Below, piece after piece: positions 22,766 to 33,823 of a DNA stretch of 64,000 nucleotides. Position 1 is the stretch's first letter. Every line of letters begins with the position of its first letter. The stretch is taken from the NCBI GenBank assembly GCA_026120185.1, contig JANUWF010001614.1, forward strand, positions 2,901,501 to 2,965,500. Reading direction: 5' to 3'. The translations under genes and the position numbers were made by a program. This stretch comes from Voacanga thouarsii (lineage: Eukaryota; Streptophyta; Magnoliopsida; Gentianales; Apocynaceae). The notes under the pieces were generated by a model. It was not told the origin of the DNA and made no database searches. It saw only the letters and a program-made list of their open reading frames with translations.

Positions 22766-24154
22766 TGATAAACCTTAGAAGGGAGATGAATAAGGTTTAT
22801 GACAAGCAAAAACAAATTTTCTAAGATCTAGAATAAGATAAAAATAGGTGAGTTTCAAAAGAGAACCTTTTCTATCTAGATTTAAATGCAGTCAGGGATC
22901 TTTCAAAGTTCTATCAAATGATGGGAAATAAAATATGTCAAAGAGGACAAATAGTGGACAACAATCAATTCTGTCTTCAACATAAATATATTTAACCAAA
23001 TCAGTAAATGTAGATAGAAATGCTATGTTTACTAATCAAATGAACAATGAAATTTTAGTCATAGAGTTCAAAATAAATGCAACAGAATGGACCCAAAGAT
23101 TTATAATGGTTCAATCCTCAAATGATCTATATTCACTACCTTAAGCATGCACTTAAGGATTTTAACCTACCCATTAAAACCTTTTTCTCAAATCAATGGT
23201 GGTAGGTAACACCAATCTTACAATAGAGAGTCACCAAACTTGGTTTTACTCCCAACCTCTATATACCTAACAATCAAGGTTCACCCCAACTAGTTTTTAC
23301 TTCTTTGACTTTGACACTATTCAAATTTATGAGAGAATACAGATTTAGCTCACAGATTGAGCGAATATACACCAAATGAAGCAGTTTTACCTTTTTACCT
23401 TTAGACAATAGATCTCACTTTGAAGCATAATATGGATAAGGAATTTTTGTTTTTCAAATGTCTTAGGATGTTTCTAAAAGTATTGTGCAAAATCCCTTAT
23501 TGAAAATCATGTTTGAATAGCTTTTATAGGGGTAAAAATCAAAACCACAATGGTTAGTCACGACTAGTTGCTACTATCAGCTTTTGCAAGATTTTGAACT
23601 CATAATAAAAATTTGTGTGTCCGAAAAGTGCATCTAAAACAACATTTTATGCCACGAAGCATATTTTGAACAATTTTAAATTTTGGCACTTTGGAAACAG
23701 GTTTTGGAGGGGTGTTTTGAATTCAGATGTCTGTTAAAAACAACTCTACCAAAGTTCCAAAGACTTTTCTTCTAAAATTCTTTGTACGAACAAAATATGG
23801 ATAAGAAGAATACCCTCTTTTTAAAAGAGTTTTAAGTTCTTCAATAGAAAATAAATTGAATTTAAGGTAAAGAGACATAGGAAATACAAATAATACCTTA
23901 ACTATAATTTTCTAGTCTATAATTCTTCTAAAGTCTTCATGGTATGCAACTTCTTTAGGTAGGATCCTGATTTGATCAATCCTTCTTGTACTTCATTATC
24001 TATAAGTTGTTTAGCAATCTTTTTTGTAAGACTTGAAGAACCGTGGTTAAACAAGTCATAATTCAAAAAATCTATCGCATACAAATTACATATATTAGTC
24101 TACATCAATGTTTGTCATTTATCAAAACATAGGAGAAAACCTTTTGGGCTAACA
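22766..24154 (-). repeat. 5' LTR of the Sirevirus
   Basis: On the minus strand the LTR begins TGTTAGCCCAAAAGG at 24154 and ends TTTATCA at 22766, beside the PBS, giving about 1389 bp. Its early TTTTGATAAATGACAAAC wording is typical of SIRE-type LTRs. No second copy is present in the window. The base word CTTGT follows at 24155, but no partner duplication could be found at the other end. Confidence 0.75.
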
Positions 24155-24202
24155 CTTGTGATAGTATTATTTGGAGAATTAAAAAGTTAAGTACAATTAT
24201 TA

Positions 24203-24319
24203 TACTTTTTTCCTTCCAAATTTTATGTACTCAATCTAAGGATGGGCTACAACATACTTCAACAAGTGTACTGTTCCTCCAAAATTTTTTGCACTCAATC
24301 TAAAGATGGGCTACAACAT
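24203..24319. repeat. Two-copy tandem repeat of about 63 bp
   Basis: The segments at about 24216-24255 and 24279-24319 share CCAAA-TTTT, the word CACTCAATCTAA (TACTCAATCTAA in the first) and GATGGGCTACAACAT. The first and second copies differ by a few substitutions. Confidence 0.65.
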
Positions 24320-25165
24320 GTAGGGAAAAAAACATCCTATTCACCAGTTTAGATTGCACCCAAAATAACTTATTGGGTAAATTATCACTACTTCTACTCT
24401 CTCTTCTATTAATTTATTTAAATATTTTGAAGAAAATAAATATAAAATAATTAATTAAAATGGTAGTTGTTGAACATTTCTCTTTTAGTCATGAACAAAA
24501 ATTATATTTTAATAAATATTGTTATAATATTTTAAATCCAACTATCTAATCTGTTCCTTGAACCATTCTCATATGTACATTTAAAAATTGTATAAGAATA
24601 GTAAAAAATAATTAATTTAAACGTTTATGAAATTACCTAATAAATTTTCTTTATGTAATAATATTTAGAGTAATAATTAGCATGTTCATTCATTCCCATA
24701 TGTTATTGGATAGATAATAATTAAAATATGTAGGAAAAAAAATACTTGTGTTTTGATGATTCATATACAATTGAAAATATTTGTCAAATATTAATTATTG
24801 TTTTAGAACAATATGGTTTGGTATGCAATATTTTTCAATTTCTTTTGATAATACTAATGCAATATCACTTCAATTGCTAATGCTAAAATCTAACTAAACT
24901 AACTTTTGGAATAAGATTTTTACTTTAAATATATGTGCCATATTTTGAATTTATATGTACAAAATGACTTCGAAAATATTGATTTTTTTAAATTAAACCA
25001 ACCAAATTTACTTTTTTTTTTATTTATAGTCTAGACCATTAATTTAAAAAGAATATGAAAAATTTTATTGAATTAATGGTTTAAAGCTTAAATATTTTCT
25101 AAGAAATGTTCCAAATAGATATTAGTTGTTAAGTGAATTTTTTCAAAACAAAATAAGGTATTTGG

Positions 25166-25197
25166 ACTTTTCTTTTTTCTTTTTTCTTTTTTCTTTT
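25166..25197. repeat. TTTTTTC minisatellite
   Basis: Four to five perfect or near-perfect copies of a 7-bp unit (CTTTTTT) lie in AT-rich DNA. No function is suggested. Confidence 0.8.
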
Positions 25198-26236
25198 TGG
25201 AAATTGAGTGATTAGAATTCATTTATCTTAATAGTGGAACACTTGTGAAGATATTGTAAATGTTTTCAATAAATTTATTTGGTATTTATTACTTAACTTT
25301 ATATCTAGTTATTTATGAATATGTTAATGTTGATAGAATTTTAATGAATATTTTGATAACATTCTTTTGTCTCATTATATTGAAGTTTTAAGAAATACAT
25401 TGTTGAAATAACTGAAAATACCTTATATTAATTTAGTTGTTATTGTTATTGATTTGCATATAAGAATGGATAGTTTACAAGATTACTTTAATTGTTATTA
25501 TTTTTCTTCATTTCCTAAAAATAATGATATTGATAGTAATGATGATTTTGAGACTATTCAAGATCTTACATCCCCTTCTAATATTTCTTGTATAATTATT
25601 AATATAAAAAATTATTTGTTATTTGTGTTATGAATATTCAACAAAGTATTGTTTAGCAGTTTAAGGATTTATTTCTCGAAATTTGTTATGAATATTCATT
25701 AGCAGTACTGTGTTAAAAGTATTTATTAATTAGGATTATAGGTTTGAGGAAATGAGAAAAACTGATATTGTATATTCAACTTTTTTCAGTTGTTCTTAAT
25801 CAATCATTTTTTTAGATAGGCATATTGTTATGATGAATCAAGAGAACATTTAATTTTGCATTATCTTTACTAATTAGAAAAATTATAGTTGGAACTCATA
25901 GATTGTATCTCTTAAAAAAAAAAAGTAATTAGTTGTGAAAGTTTAGAGGAAAAATATATTTATTTTTAAAAAGTAAACATTAAATTTTTTTAAACATTTC
26001 AAAATTAAAATATGAATATATAAATACGGATATAGGGAGTATGTATTATTGTAAATGTTTCTCCTTCAATCCACATCTTGTTGCCCTATTTATTAATAAA
26101 AAAGAGTAAGTAACCATACCTCTGTACCATAGTGTCAATAAATACATACAACAAAAATAAGACCATGTGCAAAATGAAGAAACTAAGTGTAACTTTGCTA
26201 ATCATTAATAATAACTTAAGTTCTTGATAAGAAATA

Positions 26237-26539
26237 GTGCAAACATCTAGCAAAGAAATTGAAACATTCTTTCTAGCTTATTTAGTTTTGGCCATTGGAG
26301 GATGTGCTTTGGCCTTCATTTGGAGGAAGACAAGGAGCCTCATTTTGGAGACAAGAGAAACAAGGAACATCATTCTTGCTAGGCATAGATTGACAAAGAA
26401 GTATCATAAGGTTTGCCTTTGTGCTATAAAGGACATGCACATAATGCTGCTGAGTGAAATTGGGAAAAGCTTATGCGATCATAGTGGATTAATTTGTAGT
26501 GTACAAGTAGGAAATAAGGTAATAACAACTCGCCAGTAG
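26237..26539 (+). CDS. Small unrecognised ORF with one possible membrane segment
   Basis: A 100-codon open frame in AT-rich DNA. Residues 11-29 are hydrophobic (FFLAYLVLAIGGCALAFIW) and are followed by a strongly basic stretch. I do not recognise a family. There is no evident promoter, and no neighbour that suggests a function. It could be the remnant of a larger gene or a chance frame, and no other exon is visible nearby. Confidence 0.18.
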   Translation: MQTSSKEIETFFLAYLVLAIGGCALAFIWRKTRSLILETRETRNIILARHRLTKKYHKVCLCAIKDMHIMLLSEIGKSLCDHSGLICSVQVGNKVITTRQ

Positions 26540-26636
26540 CAAGGATAATGTGTATGTGAACAAGTATGAAACACAACAGATTATAGTTTATTTTAAATTT
26601 TTTTTGCAAGGAATTCTTTGCAGTAGTTATTACCAC

Positions 26637-26943
26637 TTGGTTTGGTTTTCCATAAAGGAGGGAAGAGATAGGAGAAGGGGCACTTTTATTTCTACTAGAG
26701 AAAGTAAATTTACTTTTATTTTATTTAGTTAGGGTGGAAGGAAAAAAAAAATCATTCTATTAAATTTACTATTATATTCATTAATTTATTCATTTAAAAG
26801 TGAGAAGAAAATAACACATTTACCTTTTCCTTTTACTTATATCCCAACCTCCCCAAAATTAGAAGGAAAGATATGCCGATATGGAAAAAGAGCTACTCCC
26901 TCTTTCAATTTATTTTCATCCCTCATTTATCTCCAACCAAACA
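26637..26943. mobile_element. MITE-like repeat with TTTGGTT ends, copy 1
   Basis: The sequence starts GGTTTGGTTTTCC and ends CTCCAACCAAAC, giving short complementary ends about 300 bp apart. The interior is an A-rich purine stretch near each end, with no coding. A similar unit at 55579-55866 has the same layout (purine-rich GGGAG blocks, a TTTTACTT...TTTATTTT core, CTCCAACCAAA near the right end). Ends and size fit a non-autonomous DNA transposon; the superfamily is not determined. Confidence 0.45.
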
Positions 26944-27571
26944 TGAAATTTTTATCATTCAACTTCAAATTTACTTCCCATTTCCAAATACTTCATATTT
27001 TCATTCTAATTGAACATGATGATGTAACAATTGTGGCAATCATATTTTCTTTCTCCTAGGATTTTAGTATTTCTTATTTTCGTGGATTAACTTCCTATTC
27101 TCACTATTACTATTCTGATCAATTAATGGTTCCCATGGATTCTAAAATTGCTACTTCACTTGTGGGAACTTTTCAATTGATGAAAATGATGCCCATCTTT
27201 TTGATATGGATGAGGGTGACATAAGGGTTGGTACTCTAGAGTGTAGGCACAGTGTAACTGCTTGTGTTCATAGAGGTAAAGAACATAATATAATAGGATC
27301 CAATATAATGTAAGGTTTAGAGATGTGAAAGTTTTGATTGTAAAGAATTGATGAGAATTTCATTTATTTCAATTTTTTTCTTTTCCTTGGTTTAGAGGAT
27401 GTCATTGAGATGTGCTCACTAATAGACCTTGGAACTTTGAAAACAACTAATCACATCCAACTATGACCTTAGTTGCCAGATAAAATATACTCAGTTCATG
27501 ATTTTGGAATGGCAAGAGTTTTGGGTACACGGTTGGTTTTCCATGCCCATGCTATACTTTAGCTATTGCAT
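26944..27571. other. Intergenic DNA with no recognised gene
   Basis: A short plus-strand stretch near 27150-27260 reads as plausible peptide (FDMDEGDIRVGTLECRHSV) but is bounded by stops and matches nothing I can name. It may be a decayed exon. The rest is AT-rich without structure. Confidence 0.4.
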
Positions 27572-27875
27572 TGAGAACTGAAAAAGTTTTGACACATAGG
27601 TCATCGATTTTGACAGTGCATGTTTTACTGAGAGAAAATTTGTGGAAAATTAATTCTATTATCATATATTTCAATAGCCAAAATTTATATATATTTAAGA
27701 TGAAGGTCATATAACCCTCAAGAAGATTAGTTGTGGCCAACTGTAAACAAAGTTACAACTAAAAGTGACACATAAAATCACTAAGCCAGGAAATAGATTA
27801 AATAATAAACTGACAACTGACTAATCTTCATAACAAACTTCAGCTAACTAATTCTGCTATTTGCAATTTGCAACA
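27572..27875 (-). repeat. Putative 3' LTR of the degenerate copia
   Basis: On the minus strand TGTTGCAAATTGC starts directly after a strong polypurine tract. A TATA-like AAATATATATAAATT lies at about 27684-27700. The far boundary at 27572 (ending GTTCTCA) is a guess from the TG/CA rule. No matching 5' LTR was found to confirm it. Confidence 0.4.
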
Positions 27876-27892
27876 TCCCCTCCCCCATTTTG
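27876..27892 (-). other. Polypurine tract of the degenerate copia
   Basis: The minus strand reads AAAATGGGGGAGGGGA immediately before TGTTG. A 33-bp sequence (AATAGCAGAATTAGTTAG core) occurs on both sides of this tract, at about 27838-27868 and 27901-27932. Confidence 0.75.
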
Positions 27893-27924
27893 GACTCCCA
27901 TACAAACTTCACTAACTAATTCTG

Positions 27925-28122
27925 CTATTTACAAGTTTGAATACCAAGATGTTGGAATAAGAAAGATACGCTTGAAGTAAGAAGAGGTTTGGTAAAAAAG
28001 TTTGCAATTGTGCCATCAAAATTATGGTGGATTTTATACTTCCACTTACAGCCTATAGGGGGTCTTACTAGGAGGTAAAGGAACAATGGTTGTATTATTA
28101 GCTTGTAAGGTATCAATTTCAA
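27925..28122 (-). pseudogene. RT start fused to RNase H end by internal deletion (copia)
   Basis: One open frame reads PPIGCKWKYKIHHNFDGTI, the start of copia RT, and continues directly into ANFFTKPLL...HLGIQ, the last residues of RNase H. The catalytic YVDD region and most of RNase H, normally several hundred codons, are gone. The join is in frame. This deletion alone makes the element non-autonomous. Confidence 0.75.
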
Positions 28123-28197
28123 ATTTCATGGCTGAATGTCATTCCTCATGATCAATAGCCAGAGAATAGCTCCTTATGTGCACTAACACAAAGCATG

Positions 28198-28900
28198 CTA
28201 CTTAAAACCAGGTGACAACTGATCATAAGAAAGTGTGGGGAGTAGAAGAAAGAGGAAAAACAATTGGAGATGAGCTATGAGTGAGCTAATTACATAATAA
28301 TCATTAAAATGAGGAGTTGGACGTCTTTTGCAAAGAGAATGTCTAACAAAAGTACAAGTAGTGCTAGGAGGTTCAAAGGAAAAAGAGGAAAAAGAACTAG
28401 AAGGAAATAGAAGAATATGAGGAACACCAGATGAATTATGTATAGGGTTTGCTTTGTAGAGAAATATGTTCGTGGAAAACAACATGTCGAGAAATAAAAA
28501 TCTCTTTACTTCAAAGATCAAGAAGAATATAACCTTTCGTAGTGGAAGAAAACTAGAAAAAGATTTAAGTTGGACCATGGGAATCAAACTTGTGACAATA
28601 TTGTGACAAAGTGCAAGCATGATAGACTGTCAAACATCTTAAGATTGTTGTAAGTAGGAGTTTTGTGATAGAGAAGTTCAAAAGGTGTTTTGTTATGCAA
28701 TAGAAGTGTAGGAGTAAGATTGTTTAGAAATGTTAAGCATGAGGAACAAAATAACCCCAATAACATACAGGCAATTGAGATTGAAATTTTAAGGATCGAG
28801 CAATGTTCATAAAATGTTGATGTTTTCTTTCTACAATACCGTTTTGTTTTGGGGTTTTTACACAAGTAGTTCGATGAATAATGCCTCTGGAAGAGTCAAT
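28198..28900 (-). pseudogene. Copia integrase and linker relic
   Basis: The frame at 28865-28584 includes NNLTPTLLLHNKTPFELLYH and the LKMF block, which follow the integrase core in many plant copia elements. Its start ([13 protein letters not shown]) is a decayed version of the [11 protein letters not shown] motif. The frame at 28620-28198 holds the region after integrase. Multiple stops and frameshifts are present. Confidence 0.7.
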
Positions 28901-29646
28901 TAGGTATCAAAATTCAGTTCCGTAGCCACTACGAATGATTTTGATATGGCAATCAAATTATGTTCGAACAAAAATACAAAATTTTTCAAGAATACTTTTT
29001 GAGTTTCAGATTTTGTTTAACAAACAATCCCATGTAAATTTATTGTAATCATCCACAATAGTCAAGAAAAAGCAATGTCCATGAACTGTAGAAACAGAAT
29101 ATGGTCCTCAAACATCAACATAAATCAAATAAAAAAAAGATGTGTACTGACTTTGATTCAAGGGAAAAGGGAATTTCTTTGTTTTGTTATAGGATATATA
29201 GAACAATGTTCAATACATTCTGGTAAAAGGACTTGGGGATTAGAACTTCGAATAAGTTGAAGTCATTTTTTGGACAGATGGCCAAGCCTATAATGCCACA
29301 ATAAGGAAGAGAAATTGTTATTTGGTGCAGAAGCTGCAAAAGCTGAATCCATTTTGCCAGAAGTAGGCAAAAATGTCTATCTAGGTAATATATAAAAGGC
29401 ATTAGAAACTTTAGCTGATCTAATCTTCCTCCTAGGAGGTGGTTCTTGGATAAAATACAAAGTAGAGCTAAATAAGACTTGATAAGAATGATTGTTAAGC
29501 AATTTGATAAGAGAAATAAGACTAAAAAAAATGGAAGGAACATGACATGATCTAAGATGAGTAGAGGATTAAGAAAAATAATCCTAATATGTGTAACTCG
29601 AGCTGAATTTCCATTAGGAAGTCTAATAGAGGCATTACAAATATGT
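28901..29646 (-). pseudogene. Copia integrase N-terminal / GAG-pre-integrase relic
   Basis: Minus-strand frames at 29543-29187 and below are heavily broken but sit where the GAG-pre-integrase and first half of the integrase core belong, between the protease motif (about 29700) and the ERKHQH region (about 28840). A short NLFEVLIPKSF-type stretch is the clearest piece. The identification relies mainly on position. Confidence 0.45.
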
Positions 29647-30270
29647 TTATAAGAATGAACAAGCTATATGATCAGTTGCACTAGAATCAAGAAGCCATGG
29701 CTCTGAGTGCCTGCCAAATGTCATGGGGTGATTTGTAGCCAAAGATATTTGAGAATCAATAACACAATCACCAATGGAACAAGTGTTCTGAATAGAATTT
29801 TGCTGCAATAAATACAACAAATGGCAGTATTGCTCTTGCGTGATAGGTGAAATATCATTGGTAGATGAATGAATCTGTACAATGATAGAAGGAACTTCTA
29901 AGTAATGAGTCACAACCTCCAGTGACATTGAAACATGATTTACAGAACTAGAAGCTCTATTTCCAAGTTTGTAACCTTGTAGATATCCATGTTTTTTGTA
30001 TCGCTTATCAATTGTGTGTCCTTGTAAGCTAAAAAATAATAATAATAATAAACAGTAATTTCTTCTGCGAGCCAAAATTGGATTGTCTTGTTCCAAAATT
30101 ATCATTGGAAATAGAAGTGCTACCATAAAATTATCTTGAATTACTGGAATATTCTCCTCTATTTGCAAATACTTGGGGTGTTGATGTATGTGAAAAAGAG
30201 TAGGTCATGATTGATAGATGCAAGAGGACCCATAAGTAAAATTTGTGACTTCACAAGACTGAAATTTTCA
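29647..30270 (-). pseudogene. Copia gag zinc knuckle and protease motif
   Basis: The frame at 30168-29647 carries GHTIDKRYKKHGYLQGYK, matching the CCHC knuckle tail and HGYPPGYK-like block of plant copia gag (first cysteines out of frame). It ends with PWLLDSSATDHIACSF, where functional proteases have DSGATDH; the Gly of the catalytic triad is Ser. Confidence 0.75.
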
Positions 30271-30520
30271 TAGAACTTGTAATACCCCATATTAGACCAC
30301 CTTTAGTATGTGGGAAAAAGTCATGCATGTCACATTGTTTTATACCAATGATTTGAACTATTTTCATGAAAATATCAATTTATTGTTGCATGAATTAATT
30401 GTCATGTTATTTGAGTTAGTTGAGTTTTATTTTATTGAGGAGAATTTATTAGAAAGAGGATGGGGCAAGTGAGTAGGAATCAAAGAAATTTATTAGGAGA
30501 ATATTTACCAAGAATTATTG

Positions 30521-30573
30521 TGGAATAGTGGTTAGAGCTTGGTGTTATTCTTTGGTGACTTGAGTTCGAATCC
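30521..30573 (+). promoter_or_regulatory. tRNA-like A/B-box module in solo LTR copy 2
   Basis: TGGAATAGTGG (30521-30531) matches box A at all but one position. AGTTCGAATCC (30563-30573) matches box B GGTTCGANNCC except for its first base. The boxes are 31 bp apart, within the usual tRNA range. The flanking wording GTTAGAGC and TTGAGTTCGAATCCC resembles tRNA-derived SINE heads. Confidence 0.6.
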
Positions 30574-30622
30574 CAACTCTTGCAAACCCTTTCCCTTTTC
30601 ACTTTTGATAAACCCTTTTTCC

Positions 30623-30928
30623 CTTATTTTCCCTTCCCTTGGCCGAAAATCCTAGGGGCTACTGCCTTCTTATTTTCCAATTTCCTAAAATAGGGGTTTT
30701 TGATTATTTTGGGTTTTATTAAAAAGAATTTAATATAAATTAAATTCCTAATATTCTCCAATTAATATTTTATTTCTTATTTTCCCTTCCCTTGGCCGAA
30801 AATCCTAAGGTCTGCTGCCTTCTTATTTTCTAATTTCCTAAAATAAGGGTTTTTGATTATTTTGGGTTTTATTAAAAAGAATTTAATATAAATTAAATTC
30901 CTAATATTCTCCAATTAATATTTTATTT
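30623..30928. repeat. 153-bp tandem duplication in solo LTR copy 2
   Basis: Copies at 30623-30775 and 30776-30928 share nearly all bases, including TTCCCTTGGCCGAAAATCCTA. The other two LTR copies show only one such unit, so this is a copy-specific, recent duplication. Confidence 0.9.
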
Positions 30929-31499
30929 CAAACTTTTAGGAAATTTAATTATTTTATCATCTAGAATTTTCCAAGGATCTTACTCAAGGGTTTCATTATG
31001 GAAAGAAGATTATAGGAACGTTTCTTTTGAAAACCATATTATAGCTACTACTTTCAAAAGAAGGAAAGTTTCCCAAAATTATTCCCTCTAAAAGAGTTTA
31101 TTTGGAAATAAAGAGATCTTATCCAAAGCTTTAAAGGAAATAAATATTCTCCCAAGATTTATGGTATTTTCGAAAGCTCGTGTTTAAGGAAAGGAAATTG
31201 CAGCTTTATTCTAAGAATCTAGATTTTATCACCTAATATAATTATTCCTCAATTAATTATTTTTTTCTAAAATAAATTAGGGCATTACCTAAATTAATTC
31301 TTGAATCAACATACCATTTTTATTAACTAAATTTTCTGGAATAAAACAAACCCTAGCCGCCACCTTGATAAGTTTTATTTCCTTTCAAGTTCCCTAAATA
31401 AAGGAGGGGACTTCCCTAAGTAACCCTAATCAATCAAGGTTCTTTTAAGCTAATAAAAAACCAGAAATTTCCCCTTATTCCCACCAATTTTCGTCTCTG

Positions 31500-31501
<2 letters not shown>

Positions 31502-31534
<33 letters not shown>
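31502..31534. repeat. CA microsatellite in solo LTR copy 2
   Basis: Thirty-three bases of uninterrupted CA dinucleotide. The matching positions in copy 1 (17560-17570) and copy 3 (39201-39246) also hold CA/TG tracts of 11 and 46 bases. Confidence 0.95.
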
Positions 31535-31537
<3 letters not shown>

Positions 31538-33823
31538 CAAAAATTCCAGCTTTTCCTTACTCTCAACTTCCCTCTTATCTTAGGCAAAAGCTACACGCAA
31601 AACCCTATTCTTTCCTCCTCCCAATTTCATCCAAGAGCAAGGTAGAAAACCAGCTTCTTTCATCTCCTTTCCCTCCCTTATTGTGGCCACAATAACAACC
31701 AGAAAACAACCACAAAAAATCAGCCCTAAACCCCCTTAAACCTTGCTGGAATTCGGCTACAACAATAGGGACAAAAGCTGTCATCTTTTCCTTCTTGTAA
31801 TCAAGAGACTGAAGTAAGATCAAACTCTATTAAACCCTAAACACCCTCTTCTGTCCAAAAATTCCAGTCACCAACCTCCACCCATAACTCGACCAAAACA
31901 ATACCAATCTCCACCAAAATCGAACCCTAAGAGCAAGGTAAGCAATACTTCAAACCCCTTCAACTTTTATTCAATTCCTCTTCTTCTTTTCTCCTAAATT
32001 TCGAACCAAAGGGGACTGATTTACCCCTATCATCTCATGATCTTCGAATCAAGAAAAACAAGAGTCACCACTCGACTCTTCTTTCCAAAATAAACTCCAT
32101 CAAGCACCAAAGGCGCCACATTTGCTCTTGTTGTGCCGTCAAAGAGGTATTTAAGGATTAACTTTACTTATTTAAATAAGGTTGACCTTATAGTGATGCT
32201 AATATGCATGAAGTCTTGCATGAAAAGCATGAATAGATAGAATTGATGAGGTTTGATGGTGCAATATTGTGAACTAGGTGTATAGGGAGTAAAGCATGGT
32301 TAAACATTGCTATGATGACCTAGAACTATTGTATGTTGAATAAAGATGCGATATTTTGGTGCAGTTAGGGTTAATATATGGAATTGATAGTAGTTGATTA
32401 AGGGGGTCATTATATAAGTTGATGTGAGCCGAGTGTAAGCATGCATGGGTGAGATATATGACCATGGAAAGCATAGAGGTGATTTAATGAATTAATCCAC
32501 CTAAGTGATTTGGATGAATTAGATGATTAGTATGATTATAGACATTCATGATGCATGAAAAGATAAGTGGATGCATATTTGGGTTCTAATTATAAAATCA
32601 TTGATTCTAGATAAGGAAGAAAGTAAAAAAGATATCAAGCATCACTTTGGTTGATTATTGAGAATATCCAGGTAAGTCCCTGCATAACTGTTTTGATACA
32701 AGTTATATGTTTGCAAGTAATTTTTACAATGTTATTTGGAATTGATGTCAATATAATGTTTTCACACAAGGATTAAGCCTTGACTAAAAATGACGAGTTA
32801 TACTAGATTGTTGTGAGACTTGGATTGGAAACGTAGATGTTTTATTTTCAAAACAAATTTGCTAAATTTTAATGGTTCAACTTCAAAAATGATTTCTTAA
32901 ACCATTGTCAAACAATTTGAAAATGCTATTACGAAAAATCACGTTTTGCAATCAAATTAATTAAAGACTTTCGAAAAATGGAAAATGATTCTGCCTCTAA
33001 CCGGGGAGCGTTGAGTAATCAACAAGGGTAGGCTAGTGGTACTAGTCTTGAAGAGCAAGAATGAGTCTTCTGGCAGGTGGCCACCTCCAGAAGATAAACT
33101 CAACAGAGGCGACAGTACTACTTAGTCAGGCCGTCGCGCTAGCAAATTGGTCCAGGTGGACATTATTGATCCGGATTAGACAACCGGAGTATTGGGTGTA
33201 GAGATGGAGGAGTATCTCACCTAGTGGGTGGATCCCCCACTGTCCATTGTTGAAAGAATACATTGGGAAGCTATTATGGTGGTAACCATGGTATGGATTG
33301 TGTTACTATATTGTTGAATCATTTGCTAATTCCTACTTAATGAATTATGAATATGATGAAACAGTGATTTATTTTGAACTATTTCAGATTTATTGAGCAA
33401 GACTTCTTTGTATAACTGTTATTGATAAAATTGACTTGCAAACATGATTTTGTGATTTGGATAAACCCGCATACACGAAATGGTTTCAATTTACACTTGC
33501 ACACACGGGACTTACTGAGATGTCAATCTCACACTTTTTATATCATGATTTTAGGGGATTGCCTATACTGAGCTGGGTGAAGCGTTAGGAGATGAACTCC
33601 AATTATTTATTTATTTATATTTTAAATTTATTTCAAGAGACGTTTGTTAGTTTTGATTTTTCAGACTTGTATAAGTTTTGCTTCCGGATATAATGAAATT
33701 ATTCCTTTAATTTTATTTAGTAGTCTTTTTCTATTTGTACCTCATTATAAAGACCCCTAATCCTTTGGACGGAGCGCAATCCTGCCCTATCTAGGTACCT
33801 ATGGTGTGCGGTGTTATAGAACC

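Larger units (their letters stand above)
11918..24154 (-). mobile_element. Sirevirus (Ty1/copia, Maximus/SIRE-like) with env-like ORF, 3' LTR missing
   Basis: On the minus strand the order is 5' LTR (22766-24154), initiator-Met PBS, gag with two CCHC knuckles, protease, integrase, reverse transcriptase, RNase H, an extra downstream ORF, and G-rich polypurine tracts. Integrase before RT defines Ty1/copia. The extra ORF and repeated polypurine tracts point to Sireviruses. A solo LTR (15335-18548) splits the RT. No copy of the 5' LTR is visible at the left end, so the 3' LTR was lost or lies outside, and no target duplication could be found. Stops and frameshifts occur throughout. Confidence 0.85.
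24155..26236. other. AT-rich intergenic DNA, no gene recognised
   Basis: About 2 kb of very AT-rich sequence with many stops on both strands. It contains a short tandem duplication (24203-24319) and a TTTTTTC minisatellite at about 25166-25197. Some stretches near 25440-25620 look like decayed coding sequence rich in Asn and Asp codons, but no family can be named. Confidence 0.5.
30278..33818 (+). repeat. Solo LTR, TGTAACACCCC family, copy 2 (inside degenerate copia)
   Basis: The 3541-bp sequence opens TGTAATACCCCATATTAG and ends GGTGTTATA (the last CA has become TA). Flanks are GAACT at 30273-30277 and GAACC at 33819-33823, a target duplication with one change. It is the reverse-orientation counterpart of copies 1 and 3. 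It lacks PBS, PPT and coding interior. It carries a 153-bp tandem duplication, a CA microsatellite and a tRNA-like module. Strand is assigned so that the tRNA-like module reads forward and a plausible promoter/leader (31440-31560) follows. Confidence 0.85.

Noticed and set aside
30521..30573. Genuine tRNA gene
   Set aside because: Box A and box B are present, but no acceptor or anticodon stem can be drawn and the same module recurs in other LTR copies, so it is a tRNA-like repeat.
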